In this document: positions 8,994 to 17,774 of the stretch, piece after piece
Numbering within the stretch: position 1 is the first letter of the stretch
Layout: each line of letters starts with the position of its first letter
Assembly (NCBI RefSeq): GCF_001050035.1
Contig: NZ_CVTA01000014.1
Location: 1-64,000 of the forward strand
Direction: 5' to 3'
From: Mycolicibacterium komanii
Lineage (GTDB): Bacteria; Actinomycetota; Actinomycetes; Mycobacteriales; Mycobacteriaceae
DNA: 64,000 nt
Notes under the pieces: model-generated
The model's database searches: none
The model's input: only the letters and a program-made list of their open reading frames with translations
Told to the model about the DNA's origin: nothing
Program-made: the position numbers and the translations under genes

Positions 8994-9094
8994 TTACAGA
9001 CCTCCGTCGGATCGGTTACTTCCGTTCGTCAGGCAGGTCGATCCTATGCCCGCGCCGATTCGCCCGAGGCGCTTTCAGCAAACATCGATGCGCA

Positions 9095-9111
9095 CCGCAG
9101 CGGTGCTGCGG
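9095..9111 (-). terminator. Hairpin after the catalase gene
   Basis: Perfect 7-bp arms CCGCAGC and GCTGCGG enclose a 3-nt loop, beginning 6 bp beyond the catalase stop codon. There is no T-tract, as is common for terminators in high-G+C bacteria, so assignment as a terminator is tentative. Confidence 0.45.
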
Positions 9112-9117
9112 GAACCG

Positions 9118-11388
9118 TCAGACGACGACCACTCGGTCCCACACCCGGTGTTGGCCGAGCGCGTTGAGCAGTGACTGGGCGAGGGTCGCCGCATCGGAGT
9201 CGGAGAACAGCCCGGGCCCGTCGGTGGGAACCGCTGCGGCGGTAGCAAGCTCGGTCCCCTCCGGCAGCACCGCGATCGCCTTGTGGTGCCGGAACGTCTC
9301 GTCGACAATGCTTTTCGCTTTGGCGTCGGTCGGCGATCCCGCGATGAGGATCGCGTCGAACTCCACCGAACGCGCGGTCGCGTAGGTGCGAGAGACAGGC
9401 AAGGTTCCGCCGTCGTGCTCGAGGGTGCCGCCGTGCGCGGCGACGACGAACGGCACGTTCTTGGCGTTCGCGATCGCGGTGACAGCGGCCGCCACACCGG
9501 CCAGATCGGATTCGGGGCCGGTGAGTATGCCGATCTGTCGACCCTCGACAGGCCATTCCTCACCGACTTGGGCCACTGCAGGGCTGAGCACGTCGGGATC
9601 CGTGGGAGGCACCGTGGGCGCGGGCGCCTCGAGACCCAATCCCGCTGCGACGGTCGCGCACAGCTCGGCGTCGATGTTCGCCAACGCCGCGAGCTGGCGC
9701 TCCTTGATCGCTTGTTCGTAGCACTTGCCCAGCTCGAACGTGTAGGCCTCCGCGATGTGCTCCTGTTCGGCGCGGGTGAGGCTGCGGTAGAACAGCGTCA
9801 CTTGGCTGAAATGGTCGTCATAGGTGGCCGGGGCGTCGCGCCGCTTCGTCGACTCGGGAACGACGGTGGGCACCTCGATGAACGCGCCCGTGTCCGCGCC
9901 CGCAAGGAACGGGCAGCCTCCGTCGAGGGAATTCGGTCGATACGGCGCGACCCCGGGATGCACCCCGTGCTGGTGGAACCCGTCGCGGAACATGTCGTTG
10001 ACCGGCGCGTGCGGCCGATTGATCGGGATCTGGCCGAAATTCGGACCGGCGAGCCGGGTGATCTGCGTATCGAGGTAGGAGAACAGCCGCGCCTGCAGAA
10101 GCGGGTCGTCGGTGATGTCGATGCCCGGCACCAGGTGCCCCGGGTGAAACGCGACCTGCTCGGTCTCGGCGAAGAAATTGGTGACGTTGCGGTTGAGCTG
10201 AAGCGTTCCGATGATCTGCACCGGGGCAAGTTCTTCCGGGACGATCTTCGTCGGGTCGAGCAAGTCGATGCCCTCGAACATCTGCTCCGGGGTGTCCGGC
10301 AGCACCTGCACCCCGAGATCCCACTCGGGGTAGACGCCTTTCTCGATCGCGTCGGCGAGGTCGCGTCGATGGAAGTCGGGATCCACACCGGCGGTGATCT
10401 GGGCCTCTTCCCAAACCTGCGAGTGCACACCGAGTCGCGGCTTCCAGTGGAACTTCACCAGCGAAGTCAACCCGTCCGGTCCGGTCAGCCGGAACGTGTG
10501 GACGCCGAAGCCCTCCATCATCCGGTAGGACCGCGGAATCCCGCGATCGGACATGTTCCAGATGGTGTGCGCCTGGGCTTCGGTGTGCAGCGACACGAAG
10601 TCCCAGAAGCTGTCGTGGGCGCTCTGCGCCTGTGGGATCTCCCGGTCCGGATGCGGCTTGGCGGCGTGCACGACATCGGGGAACTTGATGCCGTCCTGGA
10701 TGAAGAACACCGGGATGTTGTTGCCGACGAGGTCGAAGGTGCCCTGGTGCGTATAGAACTTGGTGGCGAACCCGCGGGTGTCACGCACCGTGTCGGCCGA
10801 TCCGCGGGAGCCGAGCACCGTCGAGAAGCGAACGAAGACGTCGGTCTCTTCGCCGGACTTCAAGAACTCGGCCTTGCAGATCTTCTCGGCCGACCCGTTG
10901 GCGCGGAACACGCCGTGCGCGGCCGCGCCCCGCGCGTGCACCACCCGCTCCGGGATGCGTTCGTGGTCGAAGTGCGTGATCTTCTCGCGGAGGTGGTGGT
11001 CCTGCAACAGCGTCGGCCCACGCTCACCCGCTTTGAGGGAGTGGTCCGTGTCGTACAGCCGCGCCCCTTGGGCGGTGGTGAGGTACGCGCCCTGCTGTCC
11101 GCGGGCGGTCAACGGACCGTCGACGGGAGCGCCCGTCGCCGTGCGCAGGTCGGGGGCAACCTGATCGGCCTTCGGCGGCAGCGGGTCTTGCGGGGCGGTC
11201 GGCTCGTCGAACGACGGAGCCTCCGGACCGGGCGCACCGGGAATGTACGACGGATTGTGCTGTTCCGCCTTGCCCTCACGCTTCAACTCTTCGTTGCCGA
11301 TCAGCGCCCCCGCCGCCTCCTTGGCCTTGCCCTTGGCCTCCTCGACGATTCCCTTTACTGCTTCTTTCGGTGCGCGGTCGTCGGCCAT
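9118..11388 (-). CDS. katE: Large-subunit (HPII/KatE-type) catalase with N-terminal CsbD segment
   Basis: A 756-residue protein. Residues 10-43 (VKGIVEEAKGKAKEAAG...EELKREGKAEQ) match one CsbD repeat, a small stress-protein family. Residues about 90-600 are a heme catalase. His151 (RVVHARG), the active-site Asn in VGNNIPVFF (223/224) and the heme-ligand Tyr438 in RLFSYLDTQ are all present. The last 150 residues form the class I glutamine-amidotransferase/DJ-1-like domain (GRQIGILTGPESD...AAHGGTL) found in the large clade 2 catalases. The start is secure: AGGAGAGCTTC directly precedes the ATG. It breaks down hydrogen peroxide in the cytoplasm. A CsbD segment fused to a catalase is unusual. Confidence 0.9.
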   Translation of the reverse strand: MADDRAPKEAVKGIVEEAKGKAKEAAGALIGNEELKREGKAEQHNPSYIPGAPGPEAPSFDEPTAPQDPLPPKADQVAPDLRTATGAPVDGPLTARGQQGAYLTTAQGARLYDTDHSLKAGERGPTLLQDHHLREKITHFDHERIPERVVHARGAAAHGVFRANGSAEKICKAEFLKSGEETDVFVRFSTVLGSRGSADTVRDTRGFATKFYTHQGTFDLVGNNIPVFFIQDGIKFPDVVHAAKPHPDREIPQAQSAHDSFWDFVSLHTEAQAHTIWNMSDRGIPRSYRMMEGFGVHTFRLTGPDGLTSLVKFHWKPRLGVHSQVWEEAQITAGVDPDFHRRDLADAIEKGVYPEWDLGVQVLPDTPEQMFEGIDLLDPTKIVPEELAPVQIIGTLQLNRNVTNFFAETEQVAFHPGHLVPGIDITDDPLLQARLFSYLDTQITRLAGPNFGQIPINRPHAPVNDMFRDGFHQHGVHPGVAPYRPNSLDGGCPFLAGADTGAFIEVPTVVPESTKRRDAPATYDDHFSQVTLFYRSLTRAEQEHIAEAYTFELGKCYEQAIKERQLAALANIDAELCATVAAGLGLEAPAPTVPPTDPDVLSPAVAQVGEEWPVEGRQIGILTGPESDLAGVAAAVTAIANAKNVPFVVAAHGGTLEHDGGTLPVSRTYATARSVEFDAILIAGSPTDAKAKSIVDETFRHHKAIAVLPEGTELATAAAVPTDGPGLFSDSDAATLAQSLLNALGQHRVWDRVVVV

Positions 11389-11521
11389 GAAGCTCTCCTA
11401 ATCGTGGCGGTCCGGGATATGAGCACGCTCGCCGGCGTGCGCCCCACTGCCGCGGGAGGTTTCCCTTACGGCGCCACTCGAAACCTGCCGCCACGCATCC
11501 ACGCGCGCGCGGGGCCTCCGG

Positions 11522-14422
11522 TCAGCTCTCCTCGGACCGCAGCAGGGTCCGCACCTCGGTGCGTGTCCCGTACGGGCGCAGCATCCGGCTCGCCGGCCGC
11601 GGACGCACGTTCAGCGGCCACCAGAACCAGCGGCCGAGCAGGGCCGCGATCGACGGCGTCATGAAGGACCGGACGATCAACGTGTCGAACAACAGTCCCA
11701 TGCCGATCGTCGTGCCGATCTGGCCGAGCACGACGAGGTCGCTGAAGATGAACGACGACATCGTCGCGGCGAAGACGAGCCCCGCCGCGGTGACCACGCT
11801 GCCGGTTCCGGCCATCGCCCGGATGATGCCGGTGTTGAGCCCCGCGCCGATCTCTTCCTTGAACCGTGAGATCAACAGCAGGTTGTAGTCGGCCCCCACG
11901 GCCAGCAGCAGGATGACGGCCAATGCCAACACGATCCAGTAGAGCTGGATTCCGAAGATGTACTGCCACACCAGAACCGACAAGCCGAACGACGCGCCCA
12001 GCGACAACGCCACGGTACCCACGATCACGACCGCGGCCACCAGGCTGCGGGTGATGAACATCATGATCAACAGGATGAGCGCCATCGCCGCCAGCGCGAC
12101 GATCAGCAGGTCGTACTTGGCGCCGTCCTGGATGTCCTTGTAGGTCGAGGCGGTCCCGGCGACGTAGATCTTCGCGTCCGACAACGGGGTGGCCTTGATC
12201 GCATCGAACGCAGAGTCCTTGATCGCGTTGATGTGCGAAATCCCCTCCGGCGTAGCGGGTTTGCCCTCATGCGTGATGATCATCCGCGCGGCCTTGCCGT
12301 CCGGTGAGAGGAACAGCTTCAAGCCGCGTTTGAAATCCGGGTTGTCGAACGCCTCCGGCGGCAGATAGAACGAGTCGTCGTTCTTGGCCAGATCGAACGC
12401 CTGACCCATCGCCGTCGAGTTCTTCAGCGCCTCGTCGCTTTGGGCGTTGATGCCCGTGGTGGTGGCGTAGTTCGACAGGGTGAGATCGCGGTTGCGCTCC
12501 TGGATGGCGATCTGCGGCGGCAGGAGTTCGACCAGTTGCGGCTGCAGGGCGTCGAGCTTGTCCAGGCTCGCCGTGATGGTGCCGAACTGGTCGGCCAGCA
12601 GGGCGATTCCGTCCAGGGAATCGAACACCGATCGCAGAGCCGAACACATCGGAATGTCGAAACAGTGTGGCTCCCAGTAGAAATAGTTGCGTATCGGCCG
12701 GAACTGGTCGTCGAAGTTGGCCAGCTTGTCGCGCAGGTCTTCCACGATCGTCACCGTGTCGTGGAACGCCTGCGTCTGCTCATGCGTCGCGGCCGCGCTG
12801 GCCTCCTGCAGGGCCACCTGCTGTTTGAGGATGTCGATGGTGCTGCTGATCTCGTTGGCCTGCTTGAGCAGATCGGCGCCGCGCGCCTGCTGATAGCTCA
12901 GGTTCATGATCTGGCTGGCGCTCTGCGCGCTGATCTGAAAAGGGATGGAGCTGTGGCTGATCGGCGTTCCCAGCGGCCTGGTGATCGACTGCACGAGGTT
13001 GACGCCCTTGGTGTGCAGGACGGCCTTGGCGATGCGCTCCAGGATCAGCATGTCGGCGGGATTACGCATGTCGTGGTCGGTCTCGACCATCAACAGTTCC
13101 GGGTTGAGGCGTGCCTCGGAGAAGTGCCGCTCGGCGGCCGTGTAACCCTCGACCGCGGGCGCCGATGCGGGCAGGTACGGGCGCGCGTCGTAGCTGGTTT
13201 TGTAGCCCGGCAGCGCGAGGAGGCCGACGAGCGCGAGCAATGTCGCGACCGCGAGTATCGGGCCCGGCCACCGTACGATCGCGGTGCCGATGCGGCGCCA
13301 ACCACGCAAGCGCGTCGCGCGTTTCGTTTCCATGAGGCCGAAACGGGTGGCGATCAGAAGAACGGCCGGCCCCAGCGTGATCGCGGCCGACAACGTCACG
13401 AGAACTCCGATGGCGGCGGGAATGCCGAGCGTCTGGAAGTACGGCAGCCGGGTGAAGGCGAGACACGCCACCGCACCGGCGATCGTCAACCCCGAGCCGA
13501 GGATGACGTGGATGGTTCCGCGATACATGTCGTAATACGCGCTGACTCGGTCCATGCCCTTGTTGCGCGCCTCGTGATAGCGGCCGACCACGAAGATCGC
13601 ATAATCCGTACCTGCCGCGATCGCGAGCAGGGTCAACAGGTTCGTCGCATACGTCGTCAGGCCGATGAGCCCGGAGTCCGCGAGCACCGCGACGACGCCT
13701 CGGGCCGCGGCGAGTTCGACGAACACCGTGACGAGCATGATCAGCGTCGTCAGGATGGACCGGTAGACGATGAGCAGCATCACCGCGATGACGAGAAAGG
13801 TGATGCCGGTGACCTTTTCCGTGCCTTCGCTGCCCACCTCGAAGTTGTCGGTGATGAGCGGTGCCGCACCGGTCACGTAGACCCGCAGCCCGGGCGGCGG
13901 CGGCGTGTTGTCGACGATTTCGCGCACCGCGTCGACGGACTCGTTGGCCAGCGCTTCGCCCTGGTTACCGGAGAGGTACAGCTGAACCAGCGCGGCCTTG
14001 CCGTCCTTGCTCTGCGAGCCGCCGGCAGTCAGCGGATCTCCCCAGAAGTCCTGGATGTGCTCGACGTGTTTGGTGTCGGCGGCCAGTCGGCGCACCAGGC
14101 CGTCGTAGTACTCGTGTGCCTCGGCGCCCAAGGGTTGGTCGCTCTCGAGCACGACCATCGCCGCACTGTCGGAATCGAATTCGTCGAAGACCTGCCCGAT
14201 GTGGCGCATCGCCATGATCGACGGTGAATCGGCCGCGTTCAGCGACACCGACCGTTCCGCGCCCACCACTTCGAGCTGTGGTCCCACGACGTTGGTGATC
14301 GCGGCCACCGCGACCCAGATCAACAGGATGGGAAGCGCCAGGCGACGGATGAGACGCGCGGGCCGCGAACCCGTCGCCGCGGCGTCGGACCGATGTGCCC
14401 CCTCGGTGCTCTGCGCGGTCAC
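11522..14422 (-). CDS. MmpL family RND transporter
   Basis: Starting at GTG 14422 the protein is about 966 residues with two RND repeats, each a transmembrane helix followed by a large periplasmic domain and a five-helix bundle. Proton-relay signatures GTDYAIFVVGRYHEARNKG in the first half and GADYNLLLISRFKEE in the second are typical of MmpL proteins. Two cysteines (EPHCFDIPMC) in the second periplasmic domain resemble the MmpL4/MmpL5 group. The start overlaps the mmpS stop as GTGA. MmpL proteins export lipids or siderophores across the inner membrane; this one is likely paired with the upstream MmpS and controlled by the divergent TetR. Confidence 0.9.
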   Translation of the reverse strand: MTAQSTEGAHRSDAAATGSRPARLIRRLALPILLIWVAVAAITNVVGPQLEVVGAERSVSLNAADSPSIMAMRHIGQVFDEFDSDSAAMVVLESDQPLGAEAHEYYDGLVRRLAADTKHVEHIQDFWGDPLTAGGSQSKDGKAALVQLYLSGNQGEALANESVDAVREIVDNTPPPPGLRVYVTGAAPLITDNFEVGSEGTEKVTGITFLVIAVMLLIVYRSILTTLIMLVTVFVELAAARGVVAVLADSGLIGLTTYATNLLTLLAIAAGTDYAIFVVGRYHEARNKGMDRVSAYYDMYRGTIHVILGSGLTIAGAVACLAFTRLPYFQTLGIPAAIGVLVTLSAAITLGPAVLLIATRFGLMETKRATRLRGWRRIGTAIVRWPGPILAVATLLALVGLLALPGYKTSYDARPYLPASAPAVEGYTAAERHFSEARLNPELLMVETDHDMRNPADMLILERIAKAVLHTKGVNLVQSITRPLGTPISHSSIPFQISAQSASQIMNLSYQQARGADLLKQANEISSTIDILKQQVALQEASAAATHEQTQAFHDTVTIVEDLRDKLANFDDQFRPIRNYFYWEPHCFDIPMCSALRSVFDSLDGIALLADQFGTITASLDKLDALQPQLVELLPPQIAIQERNRDLTLSNYATTTGINAQSDEALKNSTAMGQAFDLAKNDDSFYLPPEAFDNPDFKRGLKLFLSPDGKAARMIITHEGKPATPEGISHINAIKDSAFDAIKATPLSDAKIYVAGTASTYKDIQDGAKYDLLIVALAAMALILLIMMFITRSLVAAVVIVGTVALSLGASFGLSVLVWQYIFGIQLYWIVLALAVILLLAVGADYNLLLISRFKEEIGAGLNTGIIRAMAGTGSVVTAAGLVFAATMSSFIFSDLVVLGQIGTTIGMGLLFDTLIVRSFMTPSIAALLGRWFWWPLNVRPRPASRMLRPYGTRTEVRTLLRSEES

Positions 14423-14865
14423 GCCGTCTTGTCCAGGCACGAGATGTATCCATTCACGTTGTCGGAGGACCTTTCGTCCGTGACCACCCCGTTGACCGTG
14501 ATGCGGCATCCGATGACCGACCCGTCACCTTGCGCACGCAGGTCGACGAAGAGGGTCGGTTCGTCGGTGACCAATTCGTGCGACCACGGCAGAGGCGCGT
14601 CGTCGACGCGCTGGGGCTGGGCGTCGATGTCGAGGAAGTTGACCGTGGCGAAGGAGCCGGGAGTGCCGAAGACCTCCAGCAGAACGCGTTTGGGGTTGAA
14701 GCCCGTGTTCTCCAGGGCCTCGGCGCCGGTCTTGGACACGACGTTGTTGGATCCGAATATGCCGTGCAGGCGGTAGATGCTGAAGGCGACGAGCGCTACG
14801 ACGACGACCGCGACCACGATCGTCCACCGCCGGCGCACGAGTCTTCCCACCGAAAAACCGCTCAC
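14419..14865 (-). CDS. MmpS family accessory protein
   Basis: A 148-residue protein with a cytoplasmic basic start, a single transmembrane helix (WTIVVAVVVVALVAFSIY, residues 14-31) and a periplasmic beta domain. ITYEVFG-like text in MmpS families appears here as RVLLEVFGTPGSFATVNFLD, and two cysteines (GCRI, SCLD) near the end may form a disulphide. MmpS proteins are the periplasmic partners of MmpL transporters. The stop overlaps the start of mmpL, so the two are one translational unit. It is divergent from a TetR gene with a perfect palindrome between them. Confidence 0.88.
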   Translation of the reverse strand: MSGFSVGRLVRRRWTIVVAVVVVALVAFSIYRLHGIFGSNNVVSKTGAEALENTGFNPKRVLLEVFGTPGSFATVNFLDIDAQPQRVDDAPLPWSHELVTDEPTLFVDLRAQGDGSVIGCRITVNGVVTDERSSDNVNGYISCLDKTA

Positions 14866-14943
14866 CGGCGCCCCTTTCGACGGCTGCCACGATCCGGCCT
14901 CGGGAATGGGTACTCACACGAAAATGGAGGCCAATTCGAAACG

Positions 14944-14957
14944 GTACGGTACCGTAC
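14944..14957. promoter_or_regulatory. Perfect palindrome between mmpS and tetR (candidate TetR operator)
   Basis: GTACGGTACCGTAC is a perfect 14-bp palindrome in the 166-bp divergent intergenic region, about 79 bp before the mmpS start and 75 bp before the tetR start. The next-but-one flanking bases (C and G) also pair. Position and symmetry fit the operator of the adjacent TetR regulator acting on both promoters. Confidence 0.65.
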
Positions 14958-15031
14958 TGGCTGTCGCAACCGCTATCCTCGACGGGCCCGTGGTGGCGCC
15001 CGCGTAAATATTGAAAGAGGGGCGGTGAGGA

Positions 15032-15634
15032 GTGAGCGTGGAGTCCGGATCCGGCAACGACGAGTCGGCGACGTCGTCGGGCTCGCGCTGGACCCCGCGC
15101 GAGGCCGAGTTGCTGGCCATCACCCTTCAACTGTTGCAGCAGCACGGATACGACCGGCTGTCAGTGGAAGCCGTTGCCACGCAGGCGAAAGCGAGCAAAG
15201 CGACGGTGTACCGGCGGTGGCCGTCGAAGGCGGACCTGGTGCTGGCCGCGTTCATCGAGGGCACGCGCATGACCAACGTCCCGCCGAATACCGGCTCATT
15301 GCGCGGCGACCTGCTGGCGCTGGGCGACGCGGTGTGCCGACAGGCGTGCGAACACGGCAGCACGATGCGAGCCGTCCTCAACGAGATGTCGCACAATCCT
15401 CGGCTCAGCGAGGCCATGCAGAACGAGTTCGTCCATCAGCGCAAGATGGTGATCGACAAGGTCCTCGACGACGCGATCAAGCGCGGTGAGATCGACGGGT
15501 CGAAGCTCAACGACGAGATCTACGACCTGCTCCCCGGATACCTGGTGTTCCGTTCGCTGGTCTCCGGGCGCCCGCCGACCGAGGACACCGTCCGTATCCT
15601 CGTCGACGAGGTCTTGCTGCCCAGCCTGAAGTGA
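15032..15634 (+). CDS. TetR family transcriptional regulator (likely represses mmpS-mmpL)
   Basis: About 200 residues. The N-terminal helix-turn-helix covers roughly residues 24-70 (AITLQLLQQHGYDRLSVEAV...KATVYRRWPSK), with the standard TetR recognition helix. The C-terminal ligand domain (residues 80-200) resembles the TetR_C 16 group with ETRV-like acidic helices. The start is GTG 15032 with GTGAGGA immediately before; GTG 15038 is also possible. Divergent placement from the mmpS-mmpL pair and the palindrome between them suggest local repression relieved by a lipophilic ligand, as in other mycobacterial TetR-MmpL loci. Confidence 0.85.
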   Translation: MSVESGSGNDESATSSGSRWTPREAELLAITLQLLQQHGYDRLSVEAVATQAKASKATVYRRWPSKADLVLAAFIEGTRMTNVPPNTGSLRGDLLALGDAVCRQACEHGSTMRAVLNEMSHNPRLSEAMQNEFVHQRKMVIDKVLDDAIKRGEIDGSKLNDEIYDLLPGYLVFRSLVSGRPPTEDTVRILVDEVLLPSLK

Positions 15635-15723
15635 CCCGGTTCCGCAGAAGCCGCCGTGACCGGGGATGTCTCGTTTAGCCTCCCTGTGAACGCGCCGCTC
15701 GACCGTGGGACCGGAGGACTGTC

Positions 15724-17040
15724 GTGAGTACCTACCTGCCGGATCCCGCCGTGGAGAACAGGACTCTGACGAAGGTCACCTGGCGACTGATCCCGTTCCT
15801 GGTATTGCTCTACATCGTCAACTATCTCGACCGCGTCAACATCGCGTTCGCCGGACCCAACGGGATGAACGACGAGCTCGGCATGAGCGCGAAGATGTTC
15901 GGGTTCGCCTCGGGCATCTTCTTTTTGGGCTACCTGCTGCTCGAGGTGCCCAGCAACATCGCCCTGCACAAGTTCGGCGGCCGACGCTGGCTGGCGCGGA
16001 TCATGGTCAGCTGGGGGATCATCAGCGCCGCAATTGCTTTCGTACCCAACGCCGAGATACTCATCGTTCTGCGCTTTCTGCTCGGCGTGGCCGAAGCGGG
16101 TTTCTTCCCCGGCATCATCCTCTATCTGACGTTCTGGTTCCCTGAGAAGCAGCGGTCGCGGGCGGTCTCGCTGTTCATGGTCGCCGTACCCGTCTCGACA
16201 GCGGTCGGGTCGACGATCTCGTCGCTGATCATCGACTGGGGGCATGGGGTGTTCGGGCTGGCCGGGTGGCGGTTCATGTTCCTGGTCGAGGGGCTGCCCG
16301 CCATCATCCTCGGCGTGATCTGCTGGTTCTACCTAACCGACCGACCGGGTGCCGCAGACTGGCTGCGCACCGATGAGAAGCGCTGGCTGGAAACGACTTT
16401 GGACGCCGAGCGGGTGGTCGCCGAGAGCGGCGGCCATTGGCCGTTGAAGAAGGCGCTGACCCATCCGCGGATCCTGGCCCTGGCGTTCATCTACTTCGGA
16501 ATCACCTACGGGCTCTATGCGGTTGGCTTCTTCCTGCCCACCATCGTCGCCGGATTCCAGGAGGAGTACGGCGTCCATCTCGACGTGATCCAGCGCGGGC
16601 TGGTCACGTCGATCCCGTACGTCGTGGCCGCGATCGTCATGGTGCCATGGGCGTGGCACTCCGACCGCACCGGCGAGCGCGTATGGCACGTCGCGATTCC
16701 GGCGATCGTCGGCGGTATCGCCATTCCCGCTGCCCTGTACATGACCGACGTCTACCTTGCGATGCTGGCCGTCACGCTGTGCACCTGCGCGGTCATGTGC
16801 GCGCTGCCCGTGTTCTGGTCTCTGCCATCGGCTTTCCTCACCGGCGCGGCGGCCGCCGGTGGTATCGCGCTGATCAACTCGCTCGGCAATCTGAGCGGGT
16901 TCGGCGGACCGTACATCACCGGCTGGCTGACCGACCTGACCGGCAACAGCAGGGTGGCGCTGTGGGTGGTGGGCACGCTGTCGTTGGCGGCCGCCGCCAT
17001 GGTCGTCGCGTTGGGCAGCAGGCCCGCCGCACGGGAGTAG
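15724..17040 (+). CDS. MFS transporter, anion:cation symporter (ACS) family
   Basis: A 438-residue protein with 12 predicted membrane helices. The N-terminal signature PFLVLLYIVNYLDRVNIAFA and the motif RFLLGVAEAGFFPGIILYLTFWFP (helices 1 and 4) are those of the ACS family, which carries organic anions such as hexuronates, tartrate, phthalate or nicotinate with protons. The start is GTG with GGAGGA eight bases upstream. It is convergent with a FadR-type regulator, whose stop lies 9 bp beyond its own. The substrate is not evident and no catabolic enzyme neighbours it. Confidence 0.85.
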   Translation: MSTYLPDPAVENRTLTKVTWRLIPFLVLLYIVNYLDRVNIAFAGPNGMNDELGMSAKMFGFASGIFFLGYLLLEVPSNIALHKFGGRRWLARIMVSWGIISAAIAFVPNAEILIVLRFLLGVAEAGFFPGIILYLTFWFPEKQRSRAVSLFMVAVPVSTAVGSTISSLIIDWGHGVFGLAGWRFMFLVEGLPAIILGVICWFYLTDRPGAADWLRTDEKRWLETTLDAERVVAESGGHWPLKKALTHPRILALAFIYFGITYGLYAVGFFLPTIVAGFQEEYGVHLDVIQRGLVTSIPYVVAAIVMVPWAWHSDRTGERVWHVAIPAIVGGIAIPAALYMTDVYLAMLAVTLCTCAVMCALPVFWSLPSAFLTGAAAAGGIALINSLGNLSGFGGPYITGWLTDLTGNSRVALWVVGTLSLAAAAMVVALGSRPAARE

Positions 17041-17049
17041 CGCAGGGCT

Positions 17050-17727
17050 TCAGCAGTCGCCGTTGGCGGGAAGGCCGGCGAGCACTCCGTCGATGATCTC
17101 GGCGGCCGTCCGAGCGGCGAGGTCGCCGTCACCCGCGACGATATGTTCCAGCAGCACACCGTGATCGACGACCTCGACCGAAGCGTCCTGCCCACTGGCG
17201 ACGCTCGCCGTGATGGCCTCCATCAGCCCCCGGTACAGCTCGGTGAGCGTGGCATTGTGTGAGCTGCGTACGACGGCGAGATGGAATTCGGCGTCGGCGC
17301 GGGCGAATTCGTCGGTGTCTCCCCCGGCCAGGCATGCGTCGCGGTGATCCAGTAACGCGCGCAGCTCGGCCAGGTCGTCGTCGGTACGGTGAGCCGCGGC
17401 GGCCCTGGCGCCCTCGACCTCGAGCGCGCGCCGCACCGCGAGCACCTCGCGCCACTCGGCACCGCAGAGCCGACGCAGCGCACCCGACACCTCGCTGGTG
17501 GCCCGGACATAGGTGCCGTCCCCCTGTCGCACCTCGAGGATGCCGGCGTGTGCCAGCGCCCGCACCGCCTCGCGCACGGTGTTGCGGCCGACGCCGAGGG
17601 ATCCGACCAGGACCGTCTCGTTGGGGATCCGTTGTCCGACCGGCCACTCGCCGCGGGCGACCGAGGCCCGCAACTGCTCGATGACCTGGTCGACGAGGCC
17701 GGCCCGCCTTGCGGTGACCAACGGCAC
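17050..17727 (-). CDS. FadR-subfamily GntR transcriptional regulator
   Basis: A 225-residue protein with an N-terminal winged helix (residues 10-75, including NETVLVGSLGVGRNTVREAVRALAHAGILEVRQGDGTYV) and a C-terminal all-helical FCD domain. The FCD metal-binding pattern appears as FARADAEFHLAVVRSSHN with later histidines (VVDHGVLLEHIVAGD). The gene is divergent from the CynX/NimT-type transporter, 47 bp away, and most likely controls it and itself. Its ligand is probably a small carboxylate bound through a metal ion, which is a family property. Confidence 0.87.
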   Translation of the reverse strand: MPLVTARRAGLVDQVIEQLRASVARGEWPVGQRIPNETVLVGSLGVGRNTVREAVRALAHAGILEVRQGDGTYVRATSEVSGALRRLCGAEWREVLAVRRALEVEGARAAAAHRTDDDLAELRALLDHRDACLAGGDTDEFARADAEFHLAVVRSSHNATLTELYRGLMEAITASVASGQDASVEVVDHGVLLEHIVAGDGDLAARTAAEIIDGVLAGLPANGDC

Positions 17728-17731
17728 AGAG

Positions 17732-17758
17732 ACATCCTTTCAACCAATCATGGGATGT
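17732..17758. promoter_or_regulatory. Inverted repeat in the gntR / MFS divergent spacer
   Basis: ACATCC and GGATGT form perfect 6-bp arms 15 bp apart and occupy most of the 47-bp spacer between the FadR-type regulator and the CynX-type transporter. They could be half sites for that regulator, though the spacing is wide for a FadR operator. Confidence 0.3.
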
Positions 17759-17774
17759 ATGGCAGATTAGCAGG

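Noticed and set aside
9283..11664. 793-residue open frame on the plus strand
   Set aside because: It lies antisense to the catalase gene and has no recognisable motif; the catalase has a full set of catalytic residues and a ribosome-binding site.
12440..14227. 595-residue open frame on the plus strand
   Set aside because: It is entirely antisense to mmpL, has arginine/aspartate-rich low-complexity text and no domain; it is a codon-bias shadow.
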